A DNA stretch of 39,208 bases from Thiohalobacter sp. (GCA_026984515.1 JALSRZ010000146.1:1-39208), one strand, 5' to 3'. Numbered from the stretch's first letter, positions 24,423 through 34,015 are shown. The notes: generated from the letters alone by a model not told the origin. Numbers and translations: made by a program.

Positions 24423-25820
24423 ATGCCCTTCATACCCCACACTGAAAACGACATACGCAGGATGCTGGACTGCATCGGTGTGTCTTCAGTCGAACAGTTA
24501 TTCGATGAGATCCCGGCCGGGCTGCGCAGCGAGACGATGGAACGGGTTCCGGAAGCCCTGACCGAGCACGAAGTCAGCCGCCTGATGAGCCAGCGCGCCG
24601 CGCAGGATGGCCAGCCGCTGTGTTTTATCGGTGCCGGCGCCTACGAGCACCATATCCCTGCTGCCGTGTGGGAACTGACCACCCGCGGCGAGTTTTACAG
24701 CGCCTATACACCCTACCAGGCCGAGGCCAGCCAGGGCACCCTGCAGCTGATCTACGAGTTCCAGAGCATGATGACGGCGCTGCTGGCTATGGAAGTTGCT
24801 AATGCCTCCCTGTATGACGGCGCCTCGGCACTGGCCGAAGCCGTACTGATGGCGATACGCGCCAACCGAAAGTCGAAAGCACGGCGCATTCTGATGCCGA
24901 GCGCAGTGCATCCGGCCTATCGCCAGACCACACACAGCATCGTTAACAACCAGCAGATCGAACTGGTGGACGTGCCGTACGACGACCAGGGCGGTCATAC
25001 CGGACTGGATCGTCTTGCGCAGCACGAGGGCGAAGACATTGCCGCGCTGGTGATTGCACAGCCTAATTTCTTCGGTGTGCTGGAAGAGGTGGACGCCCTG
25101 ACCGACTGGGCGCACGCCAACGGCGCCCTGGTGATTGCCGTGGTCAATCCGGTAGCCATGGCCTTGCTGAAGCCTCCGGGGCAGTGGGGAGAGAAAGGTG
25201 CGGATATCGTGGTCGGGGAAGGCCAGCCGCTGGGTGTGCCACTTTCTTCCGGGGGTCCCTACTTCGGCTTTATGTGCAGCAAGCAGCAGTATGTGCGGCA
25301 GATGCCCGGGCGTATCGTCGGTCGCACGGTCGACCGCGACGGCCGCACCGGCTACACCCTGACACTGCAGGCACGCGAGCAGCACATCCGCAGATCAAAG
25401 GCGACCTCGAACATCTGTACCAACCAGGGACTGCTGGTTACGGCCGCGACCATTCACATGGCGTTACTTGGCGGTGAAGGTCTGCGCCGCGTGGCACAGG
25501 CCAGCCATGCCAACACCCGCAAGCTGGTTGCAAAACTCAGCGGTGAGCATATCCGCCTGCGTTTTGACCGGCCGTATTTTCACGAAGCGGTGCTGAGCAG
25601 TACACTGCCGCTGAAGCGCCTGCTGCGGCCCCTGTATGCGCATAACCTGCAGCCCGGTTATGTGCTGACGGAAGCCTACCCGGAGCTGGGTGAGTCCATG
25701 CTGGTATGCGCAACGGAAACCAAAAGTGACGCGGACCTGGAGCTCTACCGTAGCCACCTGGAGCGCGTGATTGAAAAACAGACAACGGCGGGTTGTCCGG
25801 TTCAACCAAAGATGGCATAG
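24423..25820 (+). CDS. gcvPA: Glycine dehydrogenase (decarboxylating) subunit 1, P-alpha
   Basis: One half of the split PLP-dependent P protein, which decarboxylates glycine and passes aminomethyl to GcvH. 465 residues from the ATG giving [20 protein letters not shown], the canonical start; a TTG at 24414 is rejected. Typical segments are [40 protein letters not shown] and GGPYFGFM. This subunit lacks the PLP lysine and works with GcvPB. tpx starts 29 bases after its stop, so P-beta is not immediately adjacent. Confidence 0.95.
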   Translation: MPFIPHTENDIRRMLDCIGVSSVEQLFDEIPAGLRSETMERVPEALTEHEVSRLMSQRAAQDGQPLCFIGAGAYEHHIPAAVWELTTRGEFYSAYTPYQAEASQGTLQLIYEFQSMMTALLAMEVANASLYDGASALAEAVLMAIRANRKSKARRILMPSAVHPAYRQTTHSIVNNQQIELVDVPYDDQGGHTGLDRLAQHEGEDIAALVIAQPNFFGVLEEVDALTDWAHANGALVIAVVNPVAMALLKPPGQWGEKGADIVVGEGQPLGVPLSSGGPYFGFMCSKQQYVRQMPGRIVGRTVDRDGRTGYTLTLQAREQHIRRSKATSNICTNQGLLVTAATIHMALLGGEGLRRVAQASHANTRKLVAKLSGEHIRLRFDRPYFHEAVLSSTLPLKRLLRPLYAHNLQPGYVLTEAYPELGESMLVCATETKSDADLELYRSHLERVIEKQTTAGCPVQPKMA

Positions 25821-25849
25821 CCCATCGGGCATGTCTGAGGAGAGATGTG

Positions 25850-26356
25850 ATGGCAACGATTACACTGCAGGATAATGAAATTCATACCAATGGCGAACTG
25901 CCCGGGGTTGGCACCAAGGCGCCGGACTTTCACCTGGTCGATGGCGCGCTCGCGGACAGGCGCCTGTCCGACTACGCGGGAAAGAAAAAACTGCTGAGTA
26001 TTGTACCGAGCCTGGATACCGGGGTCTGTGCAGCGTCCAGCATCATGTTCAACAAGTCGGCGACAGAAAACGACGACACTGTCATCCTGGTGATCTCAGC
26101 GGATCTTCCGTTTGCGCAGGAGCGTTTCTGCAAGGCGGAAGGGGTTGACAAGGTGGTGCCCCTGTCCATGATGCGCTCGCGCAATTTTGCCAAGGATTAC
26201 GGTGTGCTGATCGAAGACGGCCCGCTGGCCGGTATTACCGCGCGTGCGATTGTCGTCATCGATGCGGACGACAAGGTGGTCTACACCGAACTCGTTCCCG
26301 AGATTGCCCAGGAGCCGGATTACAACAAGGCACTGGCCGCGTTGAAGGCCTGCTAG
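25850..26356 (+). CDS. tpx: Thiol peroxidase, atypical 2-Cys peroxiredoxin
   Basis: Reduces lipid hydroperoxides and hydrogen peroxide with thioredoxin as donor. 168 residues, equal to E. coli Tpx, from ATG 25850 with GAGGAG ahead; an upstream in-frame ATG at 25793 overlaps gcvPA and is rejected. The peroxidatic Cys60 lies in PSLDTGVC (PxxxTxxC motif kept, the usual Pro before the Val is Gly) and the resolving Cys94 in QERFCKAEG. Its TAG stop is the first part of a terminal inverted repeat. It interrupts the gcvPA-gcvPB pair. Confidence 0.95.
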   Translation: MATITLQDNEIHTNGELPGVGTKAPDFHLVDGALADRRLSDYAGKKKLLSIVPSLDTGVCAASSIMFNKSATENDDTVILVISADLPFAQERFCKAEGVDKVVPLSMMRSRNFAKDYGVLIEDGPLAGITARAIVVIDADDKVVYTELVPEIAQEPDYNKALAALKAC

Positions 26357-26536
26357 CCCGCATTTCTCACCGGGTTCCGTAGCGAGGCGGTGGCAGGTCG
26401 TGTGATCAGCGGCGTTCGCGACCGAGGGCCGCGCAGGCATAGTCGACACGATGTCGAGCAGCCCGACCGAGTGAACGCCGCTTAGCGCGCGGCATGACGC
26501 CGCCGCAGCAGGAAGTCGGTGAGGAATGCGGGCTAG
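26353..26536. repeat. 184-bp palindromic MITE-like element after tpx
   Basis: The ends are inverted repeats of about 19 bases: CTAGCCCGCATTTCTCACC at 26353-26371 and GGTGAGGAATGCGGGCTAG at 26518-26536, one mismatch. Inner inverted repeats AGCGGCGTTC (26408-26417) and GAACGCCGCT (26473-26482) nest inside, and TCGACA-CGA-TGTCGA forms a central hairpin. No reading frame with recognisable coding signal. CTAG at both ends supplies the tpx stop codon. Similarity to other genomic copies could not be searched. Confidence 0.75.
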
Positions 26537-26703
26537 GGAGCCTCTGATACCGTCATTTCAGCGAAGGCCGGGATGACAAATTGACCAGGGGTTCCCCGGG
26601 GAATCGGTCCGTCATTGCGAGGCGCGCAGTGGCGAATCAGGCCGGGTTTGACCTGGTAAATTGAAATTGACGTTCATCCAGGGATACCTGGTTTGGGTTA
26701 ACT
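26537..26703. repeat. Degenerate repeat cluster before gcvPB
   Basis: Contains a degenerate 26-nt GTCATT...GATGAC hairpin (26552-26577), a partial CATTGCGAGGCGCGCAGTGG segment of the CATTGCG family (about 26612-26631), and CCAGG-GATA-CCTGG (26678-26691), a five-pair stem 12 bases before the gcvPB GTG. Together with 26353-26536 this makes a 347-base gene-free spacer. No promoter was identified with confidence. Confidence 0.5.
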
Positions 26704-28158
26704 GTGCTGATTTTTGAACATTCACAAAGTGGCCGGCGCGCCTTTGCCCAGGCGCCGGTCGATGAAGTTGCGGTCGATGATCTGCCCGCAGAACTGTTGC
26801 GTGACGATACCCCGGCCCTGCCCGAGGTGTCGGAAATGCAGGTCGTGCGTCACTACACCCGCCTGTCGCAGAAGAATTTCTCCATCGATACCGAGTTCTA
26901 CCCGCTGGGTTCCTGCACCATGAAGTACAATCCGCGCGCCTGTAACACGCTGGCGATGCTGCCCGGATTCCTGGCGCACCACCCGCTGGCGCCGGCCAGT
27001 GAAGGGCAGGGCGTACTGGCCTGCCTGTATGACCTGCAGGAAATGCTCAAAGGGGTGACCGGCATGCAGGCCGTTTCGCTGGCACCGGCCGCCGGTGCCC
27101 AGGGCGAGTTTGCCGGTGTGGCCATGATCCGTGCCTATCACGATGCGCGCGGTGACGCGGAGCGGGACGAGATCCTGGTACCCGATGCCGCGCACGGTAC
27201 CAACCCGGCCACTGCGACCATGTGCGGTTACAAGGTGCACGAGATACCGACCGGGGCGGATGGTGACGTCGACGTCGAGGCCCTGCGCGCGGCCGTCGGA
27301 GCGCGTACGGCCGGCATTATGCTGACCAACCCGTCGACGCTGGGGGTGTTCGAGCGTCGTATCGAGGAAATTGCCGGCATTGTGCATGAGGCCGGTGGCC
27401 TGCTGTACTACGACGGGGCTAACCTGAATGCCATACTCGGCAAGGTGCGGCCCGGCGATATGGGTTTCGACGTGATTCACATGAACCTGCACAAGACATT
27501 TTCGACGCCGCACGGCGGCGGCGGTCCGGGTGCCGGTCCGGTGGGTGTCAGCGCGCGCCTGGAACCTTTTCTGCCGGTGCCAATGGTTGCCTTTGACGGT
27601 GATGAGTACAGCTGGGTCGGCGATAGGGAACGTCCGCGGAGTATCGGGCGGCTTTCCGCTTTTGCAGGCAATGTCGGTGTCCTGCTGCGGGCTTACGTGT
27701 ATGCGCGCATGCTGGGTCGGGAAGGGATGCACCGGGTGGCCGAGTTTGCCACCCTGAACGCCAACTACCTGATGAAGCGTTTGCAGCAGGCCGGTTTTGA
27801 CCTGGCGTTCCCCGAACGTCGCGCCACCCACGAATTTATCGTGACGTTAAAACGCCAGCAAAAGGAACAGGGCGTCAGCGCCATGGATGTGGCCAAGCGG
27901 CTGCTGGATTTCGGGTTCCACGCACCGACCACCTATTTCCCCATGCTGGTTCCCGAGTGCCTGTTGATCGAGCCCACCGAGACCGAGAGTCCCGAAGAGC
28001 TGGACGGGTTTGTCGAGGCCATGGCAAGGATACTCGATGAAGCGGAACAGAACCCGGACCACCTGCATGAAGCGCCGCATACCCGGCCGGTACGGCGCCT
28101 GGATGAAGTGCGTGCCGCGCGTGAACTCAATCTGCGCTGGGTTGCGGACGGTTCCTGA
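26704..28158 (+). CDS. gcvPB: Glycine dehydrogenase (decarboxylating) subunit 2, P-beta
   Basis: Catalytic half of the split P protein. 484 residues, starting at GTG ([13 protein letters not shown] is the typical start). PLP Lys264 is in [18 protein letters not shown], with [25 protein letters not shown] and [13 protein letters not shown] also clear. The gene is separated from gcvPA by tpx and 347 bases of repeats, so coordinated expression may need its own promoter or read-through from gcvT. Another nested palindrome follows its stop. Confidence 0.96.
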   Translation: MLIFEHSQSGRRAFAQAPVDEVAVDDLPAELLRDDTPALPEVSEMQVVRHYTRLSQKNFSIDTEFYPLGSCTMKYNPRACNTLAMLPGFLAHHPLAPASEGQGVLACLYDLQEMLKGVTGMQAVSLAPAAGAQGEFAGVAMIRAYHDARGDAERDEILVPDAAHGTNPATATMCGYKVHEIPTGADGDVDVEALRAAVGARTAGIMLTNPSTLGVFERRIEEIAGIVHEAGGLLYYDGANLNAILGKVRPGDMGFDVIHMNLHKTFSTPHGGGGPGAGPVGVSARLEPFLPVPMVAFDGDEYSWVGDRERPRSIGRLSAFAGNVGVLLRAYVYARMLGREGMHRVAEFATLNANYLMKRLQQAGFDLAFPERRATHEFIVTLKRQQKEQGVSAMDVAKRLLDFGFHAPTTYFPMLVPECLLIEPTETESPEELDGFVEAMARILDEAEQNPDHLHEAPHTRPVRRLDEVRAARELNLRWVADGS

Positions 28159-28183
28159 AGATCACACGCGGGCAACAGAGTGC

Positions 28184-28297
28184 GCGCTGCTTACCCGGCC
28201 GCTGGTTTACAGGCCGTCGGCAGCAGGGATGTTGCCGTCGAGCGTACAGGGACGTATTCACAGCACGCCTGTAAACCAGCGGCCGGGTAAGCAGCGC
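28184..28297 (+). repeat. Nested palindromic element, third copy (perfect 30-bp arms)
   Basis: The arm GCGCTGCTTACCCGGCCGCT plus ten bases (28184-28213) is exactly reverse-complementary to 28268-28297. The 54-base core 28214-28267 matches the 20569-20621 core in layout: hairpin CGGCAGC-AGGGAT-GTTGCCG, then GTCGAGCG, then TAC-AGGGAC-GTA. The arms share nothing with those near 20.5 kb, while the core is conserved and its stems change in a paired way. It lies between gcvPB and the kinase gene, motif strand plus. Confidence 0.9.
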
Positions 28298-28330
28298 ATC
28301 GTTTAACAGCATATTGTCTGGAGAAGTTAC

Positions 28331-29272
28331 ATGTCGGCTTTAATCTGTGGTTCCTTTGCTTTCGACACCATCATGGTCTTTCAGGATAAGTTCAAGAACC
28401 ATATCCTGCCCGACAAGGTTCATATCCTGAACGTTGCCTTCCATGTGCCGGAGCTGCGCAGGGAATTTGGCGGCTGCGCGGCCAATATCGCTTTCAATCT
28501 CAAATTGCTGGGTGGCAACCCTATGCCGATGGGTACGGTGGGCAAGGACTTTTCACCCTATGCCGAATGGATGGATGAACACGGTATCCCGCGTAACCAT
28601 GTAAAGAAGATCGACGGCGCGTACACGGCACAGGCATTTATTACTACCGACCAGGACGATAACCAGATCACGGCGTTTCACCCCGGTGCGATGGACTATG
28701 CCCACGAAGTGAAGGTCGGCGATGCACAGGATATCCGTATCGGCATCGTGTCGCCGGATGGTCGCCAGGGGATGATCGATCACGCCCGCCAGTTTGCCGA
28801 TGCCGGTATCCCTTTTATCTTTGATCCGGGCCAGGCCATGCCGCTGTTCACCGGCGACGATTTCAAACTGTTTATCGAACAGGCGAGCTGGGTGTGTGTG
28901 AATGACTACGAGTCACAGGTGTTGCAGGAGCGTACCGGCTGGTCGCCACACGAAATTGCCGAACAGGTCGAGGCGCTGGTGGTGACGCGTGGAGCAGAAG
29001 GGTCTTATATCTATATGGACGAAAAGCGTATCGAGATACCGGCGGCAAAGGTCAATGCCGTGGTAGACCCGACCGGTTGTGGTGACGCCTACCGCGGCGG
29101 ACTGCTGTACGGCCTGATGAACGGGCTGGACTGGGAGGTGACCGGCCGCATGGCGGCGCTGATGGGCGCTATCAAGGTCGAAAGCAATGGCACCCAGAAT
29201 CACCGCTTCACGCTGGACGAGTTCCGTGACCGTTACCGCGAGAGTTTCGGTGTTGCACTGGCCGAGCTTTGA
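28331..29272 (+). CDS. PfkB-family kinase, probable adenosine kinase
   Basis: 313 residues of the ribokinase/PfkB fold. FGGCAANIAFNLKLLGGNP is the N-terminal substrate motif and DPTGCGDAYRGGLLYGL the C-terminal anion-hole motif with catalytic Asp (GCGDA). Similar proteins in proteobacteria are annotated as carbohydrate or adenosine kinases; the FGGCAANIAF motif is seen in bacterial adenosine kinases. Substrate is not proven by sequence. GGAGAAG precedes the ATG. It follows a nested palindromic element downstream of gcvPB. Confidence 0.85.
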   Translation: MSALICGSFAFDTIMVFQDKFKNHILPDKVHILNVAFHVPELRREFGGCAANIAFNLKLLGGNPMPMGTVGKDFSPYAEWMDEHGIPRNHVKKIDGAYTAQAFITTDQDDNQITAFHPGAMDYAHEVKVGDAQDIRIGIVSPDGRQGMIDHARQFADAGIPFIFDPGQAMPLFTGDDFKLFIEQASWVCVNDYESQVLQERTGWSPHEIAEQVEALVVTRGAEGSYIYMDEKRIEIPAAKVNAVVDPTGCGDAYRGGLLYGLMNGLDWEVTGRMAALMGAIKVESNGTQNHRFTLDEFRDRYRESFGVALAEL

Positions 29273-29359
29273 GTGGCTGGTGCGAGCGCTGTCCTCCTGC
29301 ACGCCGGTACACGTTCAGGACGCGGGGCAGAATGACGGGTACCCGGTGACAGCCATGCC

Positions 29360-30208
29360 ATGAATACCCGGGCGGAGAGGCATAAAAAAGAAGTGCGGCA
29401 GGTATTCGATACCCTCGCGCCCGGTTACGATTGCGCTGCAACACGTTTTTTTCCCTTTACTGCAGACCGCCTGCTGGATTTTGTCAGGCCCCGGCCGGGC
29501 AGCCGGGTGCTGGACGTGGCCACCGGCACCGGCGTCGCGGCGCTGGCCTTTGCCCAGGCCGTCCGGCCCGGTGGCGGGCGGGTAAGCGCGATCGATCTGT
29601 CCGGCGGTATGCTGGACCGGGCCGAGGCCAATGTCCGCAAAATGGCGCTGGACAACGTCGACCTGCACGAAATGGATGCCGAACGGCTGGATTTTCGCGC
29701 TGACTATTTTCACTACCTGGTCTGTTCCTACGGCCTGTTTTTTATTCCCGATATGGCGGCGGCCCTGCGCGAATGGGTGCGGGTGTTGCAGCCCGGTGGC
29801 AAGCTGGCCTTTACCTGTTTCGAGACGACGGCTTTTCAGCCGATGCTGGATGACTTTGTCGAGCGTCTGCAGGCCTTTGGTGTGCAGCTTCCGGAAGGCC
29901 CGTTCGGTTCAAAACGGATTGCTTCGCTGGATCATTGTGGCGCACTGCTCGGCGCAGCAGGGCTGGTGGATATTGATCTCGAATGTCACCAGACAGGCTA
30001 CCACCTGGCCGATGAAAACGACTGGTGGGCCGTTGTCAGTAATACCGCCATGCGCGCCCTGTTCGACCAGGTGCCGGACGAGCGCAAGGCGGAGTTCCGC
30101 GCACAGCATCTTGCTTTTGCAGCCGCACAAAAGAACAAGGACGGATTGTGGATGGATGTGCAGACCCGGTTTGCAGCCGGTATAAAACCGGCAGGAGCGG
30201 TTTCCTGA
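29360..30208 (+). CDS. SAM-dependent methyltransferase, UbiE-like
   Basis: 282 residues. The class I motif I is VLDVATGTGVAALAFAQ, the acidic loop is SAIDLSGGMLDRAEAN, and the post-motif DYFHYLVCSYGLFFIPDM is present. The N-terminal FDTLAPGYDCAATRFFPF resembles UbiE/COQ5 and other small-molecule methyltransferases; the substrate is not known. There is no ubiquinone gene beside it. It is convergent with the solute-binding protein gene, 13 bases away. A six-pair hairpin (AAACCG/CGGTTT) with a half REP sits at its 3' end. Confidence 0.8.
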   Translation: MNTRAERHKKEVRQVFDTLAPGYDCAATRFFPFTADRLLDFVRPRPGSRVLDVATGTGVAALAFAQAVRPGGGRVSAIDLSGGMLDRAEANVRKMALDNVDLHEMDAERLDFRADYFHYLVCSYGLFFIPDMAAALREWVRVLQPGGKLAFTCFETTAFQPMLDDFVERLQAFGVQLPEGPFGSKRIASLDHCGALLGAAGLVDIDLECHQTGYHLADENDWWAVVSNTAMRALFDQVPDERKAEFRAQHLAFAAAQKNKDGLWMDVQTRFAAGIKPAGAVS

Positions 30209-30221
30209 TTGTGATTGCGGG

Positions 30222-31004
30222 CTAGTTCACTTTAACCTGCACCGGAATCCACTTCGCCATCAGGCGGCCCAGGCTGCCGTTCTTCTTCAGGGAATCGAGC
30301 GCACCGTTGAGGGCGTTGGCCAGCGCGGTATCCTGCCTGCGCACAGCCCAGGCGAGGTATTCCTCGGTGAGCGGCCGGTACAGCCCCATCAGCCCGGCTT
30401 TCTCGGTGGCAGCGTTGGCGGTCAGGCGCCAGATGGTGGGCGCATCGTGGACGAAGATATCGATCTTGCCATCAGCCAGTGCATCTGTGCCCTGTTCGAT
30501 GGTTGCAAACGTAATGATATCCGCATCGGGCAGTTTCGCTTTTGCAAACGCTTCTCCGGTCGTGCCTGCCTTGACGCCGACCCGGGCGCCCTTGCTGAAC
30601 AGGGCTTCCGGCCTGGCCCACTGCACCAGGTCGGCGGAACGGATCAGGGCCATCTGGCCGATGCGCATCCAGGGTTCGGTAAACAGTACCTGGCGTTTGC
30701 GCGCCGCGGTGACCGACATGCCGGACATGATGACGTCGATCTTGCCGGCATTCAGCGCCGGGATCAGCTCTTCCCACGGCAGTTCGACAAGTTTTGTCCT
30801 TACTTTCAGCTGCTGTCCGAGCGCCGCAGCAAGGTCGATTTCCATGCCCTGCAGTTTGCCGTCGGCCTTGAAGGTAAGCGGCGGGTAGCTCGCCGAGGTG
30901 CCTATGCGCAGTGTCGAGGGGACTGTGTTATCGGTTGAAAAAGCAAACTGCGTGGACAGCGTCAGCAGGAGGGTCAGCAGTATACGGGCAAGAGTCATGC
31001 GCAT
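30222..31004 (-). CDS. Periplasmic solute-binding protein, family 3 (orphan)
   Basis: 260 residues with a signal peptide (LARILLTLLLTLSTQFAFS) and an SBP_bac_3 fold: LRIGTSASYPPLTFKADGKLQGMEIDLAAALGQ, then PWEELIPALNAGKIDVIMSGMSVTAARKR. The expected polar amino acid ligand is inference. No ABC permease or ATPase is nearby, so it may serve a system elsewhere, or act as a sensor or a chaperone. Met1 and Met3 are alternative starts. The convergent gene ends 13 bases away. Confidence 0.88.
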   Translation of the reverse strand: MRMTLARILLTLLLTLSTQFAFSTDNTVPSTLRIGTSASYPPLTFKADGKLQGMEIDLAAALGQQLKVRTKLVELPWEELIPALNAGKIDVIMSGMSVTAARKRQVLFTEPWMRIGQMALIRSADLVQWARPEALFSKGARVGVKAGTTGEAFAKAKLPDADIITFATIEQGTDALADGKIDIFVHDAPTIWRLTANAATEKAGLMGLYRPLTEEYLAWAVRRQDTALANALNGALDSLKKNGSLGRLMAKWIPVQVKVN

Positions 31005-31052
31005 TTCGCCTTGTGGGTAAGGAGGAATGGTAAAGCATAGTGCCAGATCGTG

Positions 31053-33128
31053 TCAGGCGGAGCAAAACTGCTCCAGTTCCGCGACGGAAAGAAGCGGCGG
31101 CAGACAGCGCATGCCCTCGCAGATGTAGGCGACACCATCGTGTTGCGGCACACGCTGCTGCAGGGGTGCGGGAAGCCCGACCGCGGTATCTGCTATGGCG
31201 AAGACCTGGCGGCGCGGTGCGTAGTGCTGTGCCAGGACGTTCTGCCAGGTTGCCAGCTGTTCCTCTCCGGCACGGATGATGACGGTTTCCACCGGGTAGA
31301 GCGTTTCTTCCAGCGCCAGCAGCAGGCCGGTGTGGCCCCAGGGGCTCTGCTGGATGGCATTCCAGGCGGCGCGGAGTGTCTGCCCGGCTGCATCGAGATA
31401 GCGCGTTTCACCCAGCAGGTGGCCAAGGCGCAGCAGCACCCTGGCCGCGATGGCGTTGCCGGCGGGCATGGCATCGTCGCCCAGGGGTTTGGGACGCTGG
31501 ATCAGCTGTTCGTGATCATCCGCGGTGAAATAGAAGCCGCCGGAAGGATCGGCGAAGTGTTCCAGCACGACCCCGGCAAGCTGCAGTGCAAACGCCAGGT
31601 CGTCATTGTTCCAGCGCACCTGCAGCAGTTCCAGCACGGCATCGATCAGAAACACGTAGTCGTCCAGGTAGGCCGCGAGGTGGGCGTGCCCGTCCTTGCA
31701 GGTTGCGTAGAGACGACCTCCGGACCACATCTGTGTACGGATGAAAGCCAGGGCCTGTTCCGCCGATGCGCGGCAGCGGGGTTCATTACACTGTCGTGCA
31801 GCCTGTGCCATGCCCTTGATCATCAGCGCATTCCAGGATACCAGTACCTTGTCGTCGCGGCCGGGATGGATGCGCTGTTCCCGGGCATTGAACAGCTTGC
31901 TGCGTGCGGTCTCGAGTTGCGCCTGGATATCGGCTTCAGGCAGGCCGAAGTGTTTGCTCAAGGTGGCCACGGAGGTGTAGACGTGTGCATGCCAGCGGCC
32001 TTCGAAGTTGGACGCGCGGTCGAAACCGAAGCGCGCCGCGACCAGTGCGTACTCCGTTTCGGTCAACGATCCCCGCACCTCATCCGGCGTCCAGACGTAG
32101 AATTTTCCTTCTTCGCCCTCGCTGTCTGCGTCCAGGCTGGAATAGTAGCCACCCTGCGGTGACTGCATGTCGCGGATCACCCACTCGCTGGTTTCCGCAA
32201 CGATACGGCGAAACAGGGGCTTGCGGGTGGCGACCCAGGCGTCGCTGTACAGGGACAGCAGCGGACCGTTGTCGTACAGCATTTTCTCGAAATGCGGGAT
32301 CATCCATTGCTCGTCCACCGAGTAACGGCAGAAGCCGCCGCCGATCTGGTCATACATACCACCCAGCGCCATGCGCTCCAGTGTGAACAGCGCCATGTGC
32401 AGGGCTCGTTCATCGGCCTGGCCATCACCGCGCGTGGCGGCCCAGTGCCGCAGCAGGCGCTCGATACTGGTGGGGTGCGGGAACTTCGGCGCACTGCCGA
32501 AACCGCCGTGGCTGACGTCGAACTGCTGTTCCAGTTGCTGGCGCACAACGTCCAGCGGCATGGCATTGAACTCCGCGTGCCTGTCCTGCGCCGGGTCGTG
32601 CCGGTTCATGGACGACATGAAATCGACCAGGGAATGGTTTTGCTGCTCCAGTTCATCGCGGCGTTCGTGGTAGAAATCCGATACGCGCTGGCACAGCTCG
32701 GTAAAGGCCGGCATGCCGTGGCGTGGCTGGTCGGGAAAATAGGTGCCGGCGAAAAAGGGTATCTGTTCGTCCGGCGTCAGGAACAGGGTCAGGGGCCAGC
32801 CGCCGGTACGTTGGGTAAGCAGCGAATGCGCGGTCTGGTAGATTTTGTCGAGATCGGGGCGTTCCTCGCGGTCGACCTTGACGTTGACAAACAGCCGGTT
32901 CATCACTTCCGCGGTGGCCGGATCCTCGAACGATTCGTGTGCCATGACGTGGCACCAGTGGCAGGCGGAGTAGCCGATCGACAGCAGGATAGGCCGCTGC
33001 TCCCGGCGGGCTTTTTCCAGTGCCTGCGGACCCCAGGGATACCAGTCGACCGGGTTGTGCGCGTGTTGCAGCAGGTACGGACTGGTTTCGGTAACGAGGT
33101 GGTTGGTATAGTGAGCGTGGTCTGTCAT
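31053..33128 (-). CDS. DUF255 thioredoxin-fold / alpha-toroid protein (YyaL type)
   Basis: 691 residues. The N-terminal ~170 form a thioredoxin-like domain with the CHWC motif in [19 protein letters not shown] and the [16 protein letters not shown] segment. The C-terminal part is an alpha/alpha toroid related to GlcNAc-2-epimerase and glycosyl hydrolase folds ([28 protein letters not shown]). The family reaches from bacteria to the human spermatogenesis-associated protein 20, and its function is unsettled. It is divergent from the glycosyltransferase operon; the 83-base gap should hold both promoters. Confidence 0.9.
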   Translation of the reverse strand: MTDHAHYTNHLVTETSPYLLQHAHNPVDWYPWGPQALEKARREQRPILLSIGYSACHWCHVMAHESFEDPATAEVMNRLFVNVKVDREERPDLDKIYQTAHSLLTQRTGGWPLTLFLTPDEQIPFFAGTYFPDQPRHGMPAFTELCQRVSDFYHERRDELEQQNHSLVDFMSSMNRHDPAQDRHAEFNAMPLDVVRQQLEQQFDVSHGGFGSAPKFPHPTSIERLLRHWAATRGDGQADERALHMALFTLERMALGGMYDQIGGGFCRYSVDEQWMIPHFEKMLYDNGPLLSLYSDAWVATRKPLFRRIVAETSEWVIRDMQSPQGGYYSSLDADSEGEEGKFYVWTPDEVRGSLTETEYALVAARFGFDRASNFEGRWHAHVYTSVATLSKHFGLPEADIQAQLETARSKLFNAREQRIHPGRDDKVLVSWNALMIKGMAQAARQCNEPRCRASAEQALAFIRTQMWSGGRLYATCKDGHAHLAAYLDDYVFLIDAVLELLQVRWNNDDLAFALQLAGVVLEHFADPSGGFYFTADDHEQLIQRPKPLGDDAMPAGNAIAARVLLRLGHLLGETRYLDAAGQTLRAAWNAIQQSPWGHTGLLLALEETLYPVETVIIRAGEEQLATWQNVLAQHYAPRRQVFAIADTAVGLPAPLQQRVPQHDGVAYICEGMRCLPPLLSVAELEQFCSA

Positions 33129-33211
33129 GGGGGTCCGGTCGGGCTGGCTGGCGTGGCGCCCAATATACGCTGCCCGGGCACGTCCATACCCGGAAAATAA
33201 CGAGGGTTTTC

Positions 33212-34015
33212 ATGAGGTTTTCTATTGTCGTCCCGGTCTACAACGAGGCCGGAAATATCATCCCGCTGTTGCAGGAGATCGGCAGTCTGCAGTCCGGGAG
33301 GCCGGACTTCGAGGTGGTGTACGTGGATGACGGCAGCGAGGATGAAACGCGGCAAGTGTTGCGGGACGCACTGGACCGGTTTCCGTTCCTGCGTGTGCTG
33401 AATCATGCGCAGCGCTGCGGGCAGAGCAGCGCACTGCTGACCGGGGTGCGGGCGGCACGGGCTCCCTGGGTCATTACCCTGGACGGCGACGGCCAGAACG
33501 ATCCAGCCGACATCGACGGATTGCTGCAACGCATGGCAGCCGAAGGGGAAACGACAGAGCGGCTGGTACTGGTCGGGCACCGGACCCGCAGGCGCGACAA
33601 CTGGCTGCGGCGCTGGTCTTCGCGGGTCGCCAACGCAGTCCGCAGCCGCCTGCTGCAGGATGCGACGCCGGATACCGGCTGTGGTCTGAAGCTGTTCCCG
33701 CGCGATCTGTTCCTGTCCCTGCCGGCGTTCGATCACATGCACCGCTTCCTGCCGGCGTTGATGCAGCGCGCCGGCGCGCGGGTCATTTCCATTCCCGTGC
33801 GGCATCGTGAACGCCGGGCCGGGGTATCCAAGTATGGGGTGCGCAACCGTCTGTGGGTCGGGCTGGTGGATATGGCGGGTGTCATGTGGTTGCAGCGACG
33901 GCGCACCGGGCAGCCGCTGCGCAGGGAAGGCCGCTGGTCCCGGCTGGCGGACACCCTGGGTATGTACTGGCTGCAGCGCCGCCCCTGCCATGCGCTGGCC
34001 AGGGAGGAGCACTGA
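33212..34015 (+). CDS. Family 2 glycosyltransferase, dolichol-phosphate mannosyltransferase-like
   Basis: 267 residues of the GT-A fold: RFSIVVPVYNEAGNIIPLLQEI, the nucleotide-binding VVYVDDGSEDET, the DxD motif in TLDGDGQNDPADID, and the DTGCGLKLFPRDLF segment. It should move a sugar from a nucleotide donor to polyprenyl phosphate on the inner membrane. The C-terminus is soluble, without the extra membrane segments seen in ArnC. It overlaps the next gene by three bases (TGATG), making an operon that feeds an ArnT-like transferase. Confidence 0.9.
   Translation: MRFSIVVPVYNEAGNIIPLLQEIGSLQSGRPDFEVVYVDDGSEDETRQVLRDALDRFPFLRVLNHAQRCGQSSALLTGVRAARAPWVITLDGDGQNDPADIDGLLQRMAAEGETTERLVLVGHRTRRRDNWLRRWSSRVANAVRSRLLQDATPDTGCGLKLFPRDLFLSLPAFDHMHRFLPALMQRAGARVISIPVRHRERRAGVSKYGVRNRLWVGLVDMAGVMWLQRRRTGQPLRREGRWSRLADTLGMYWLQRRPCHALAREEH

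Noticed and set aside
25793-25849. 19-residue N-terminal extension of Tpx overlapping gcvPA
   Set aside because: The extension has no similarity to Tpx, and ATG 25850 has a strong GAGGAG site and gives exactly 168 residues.
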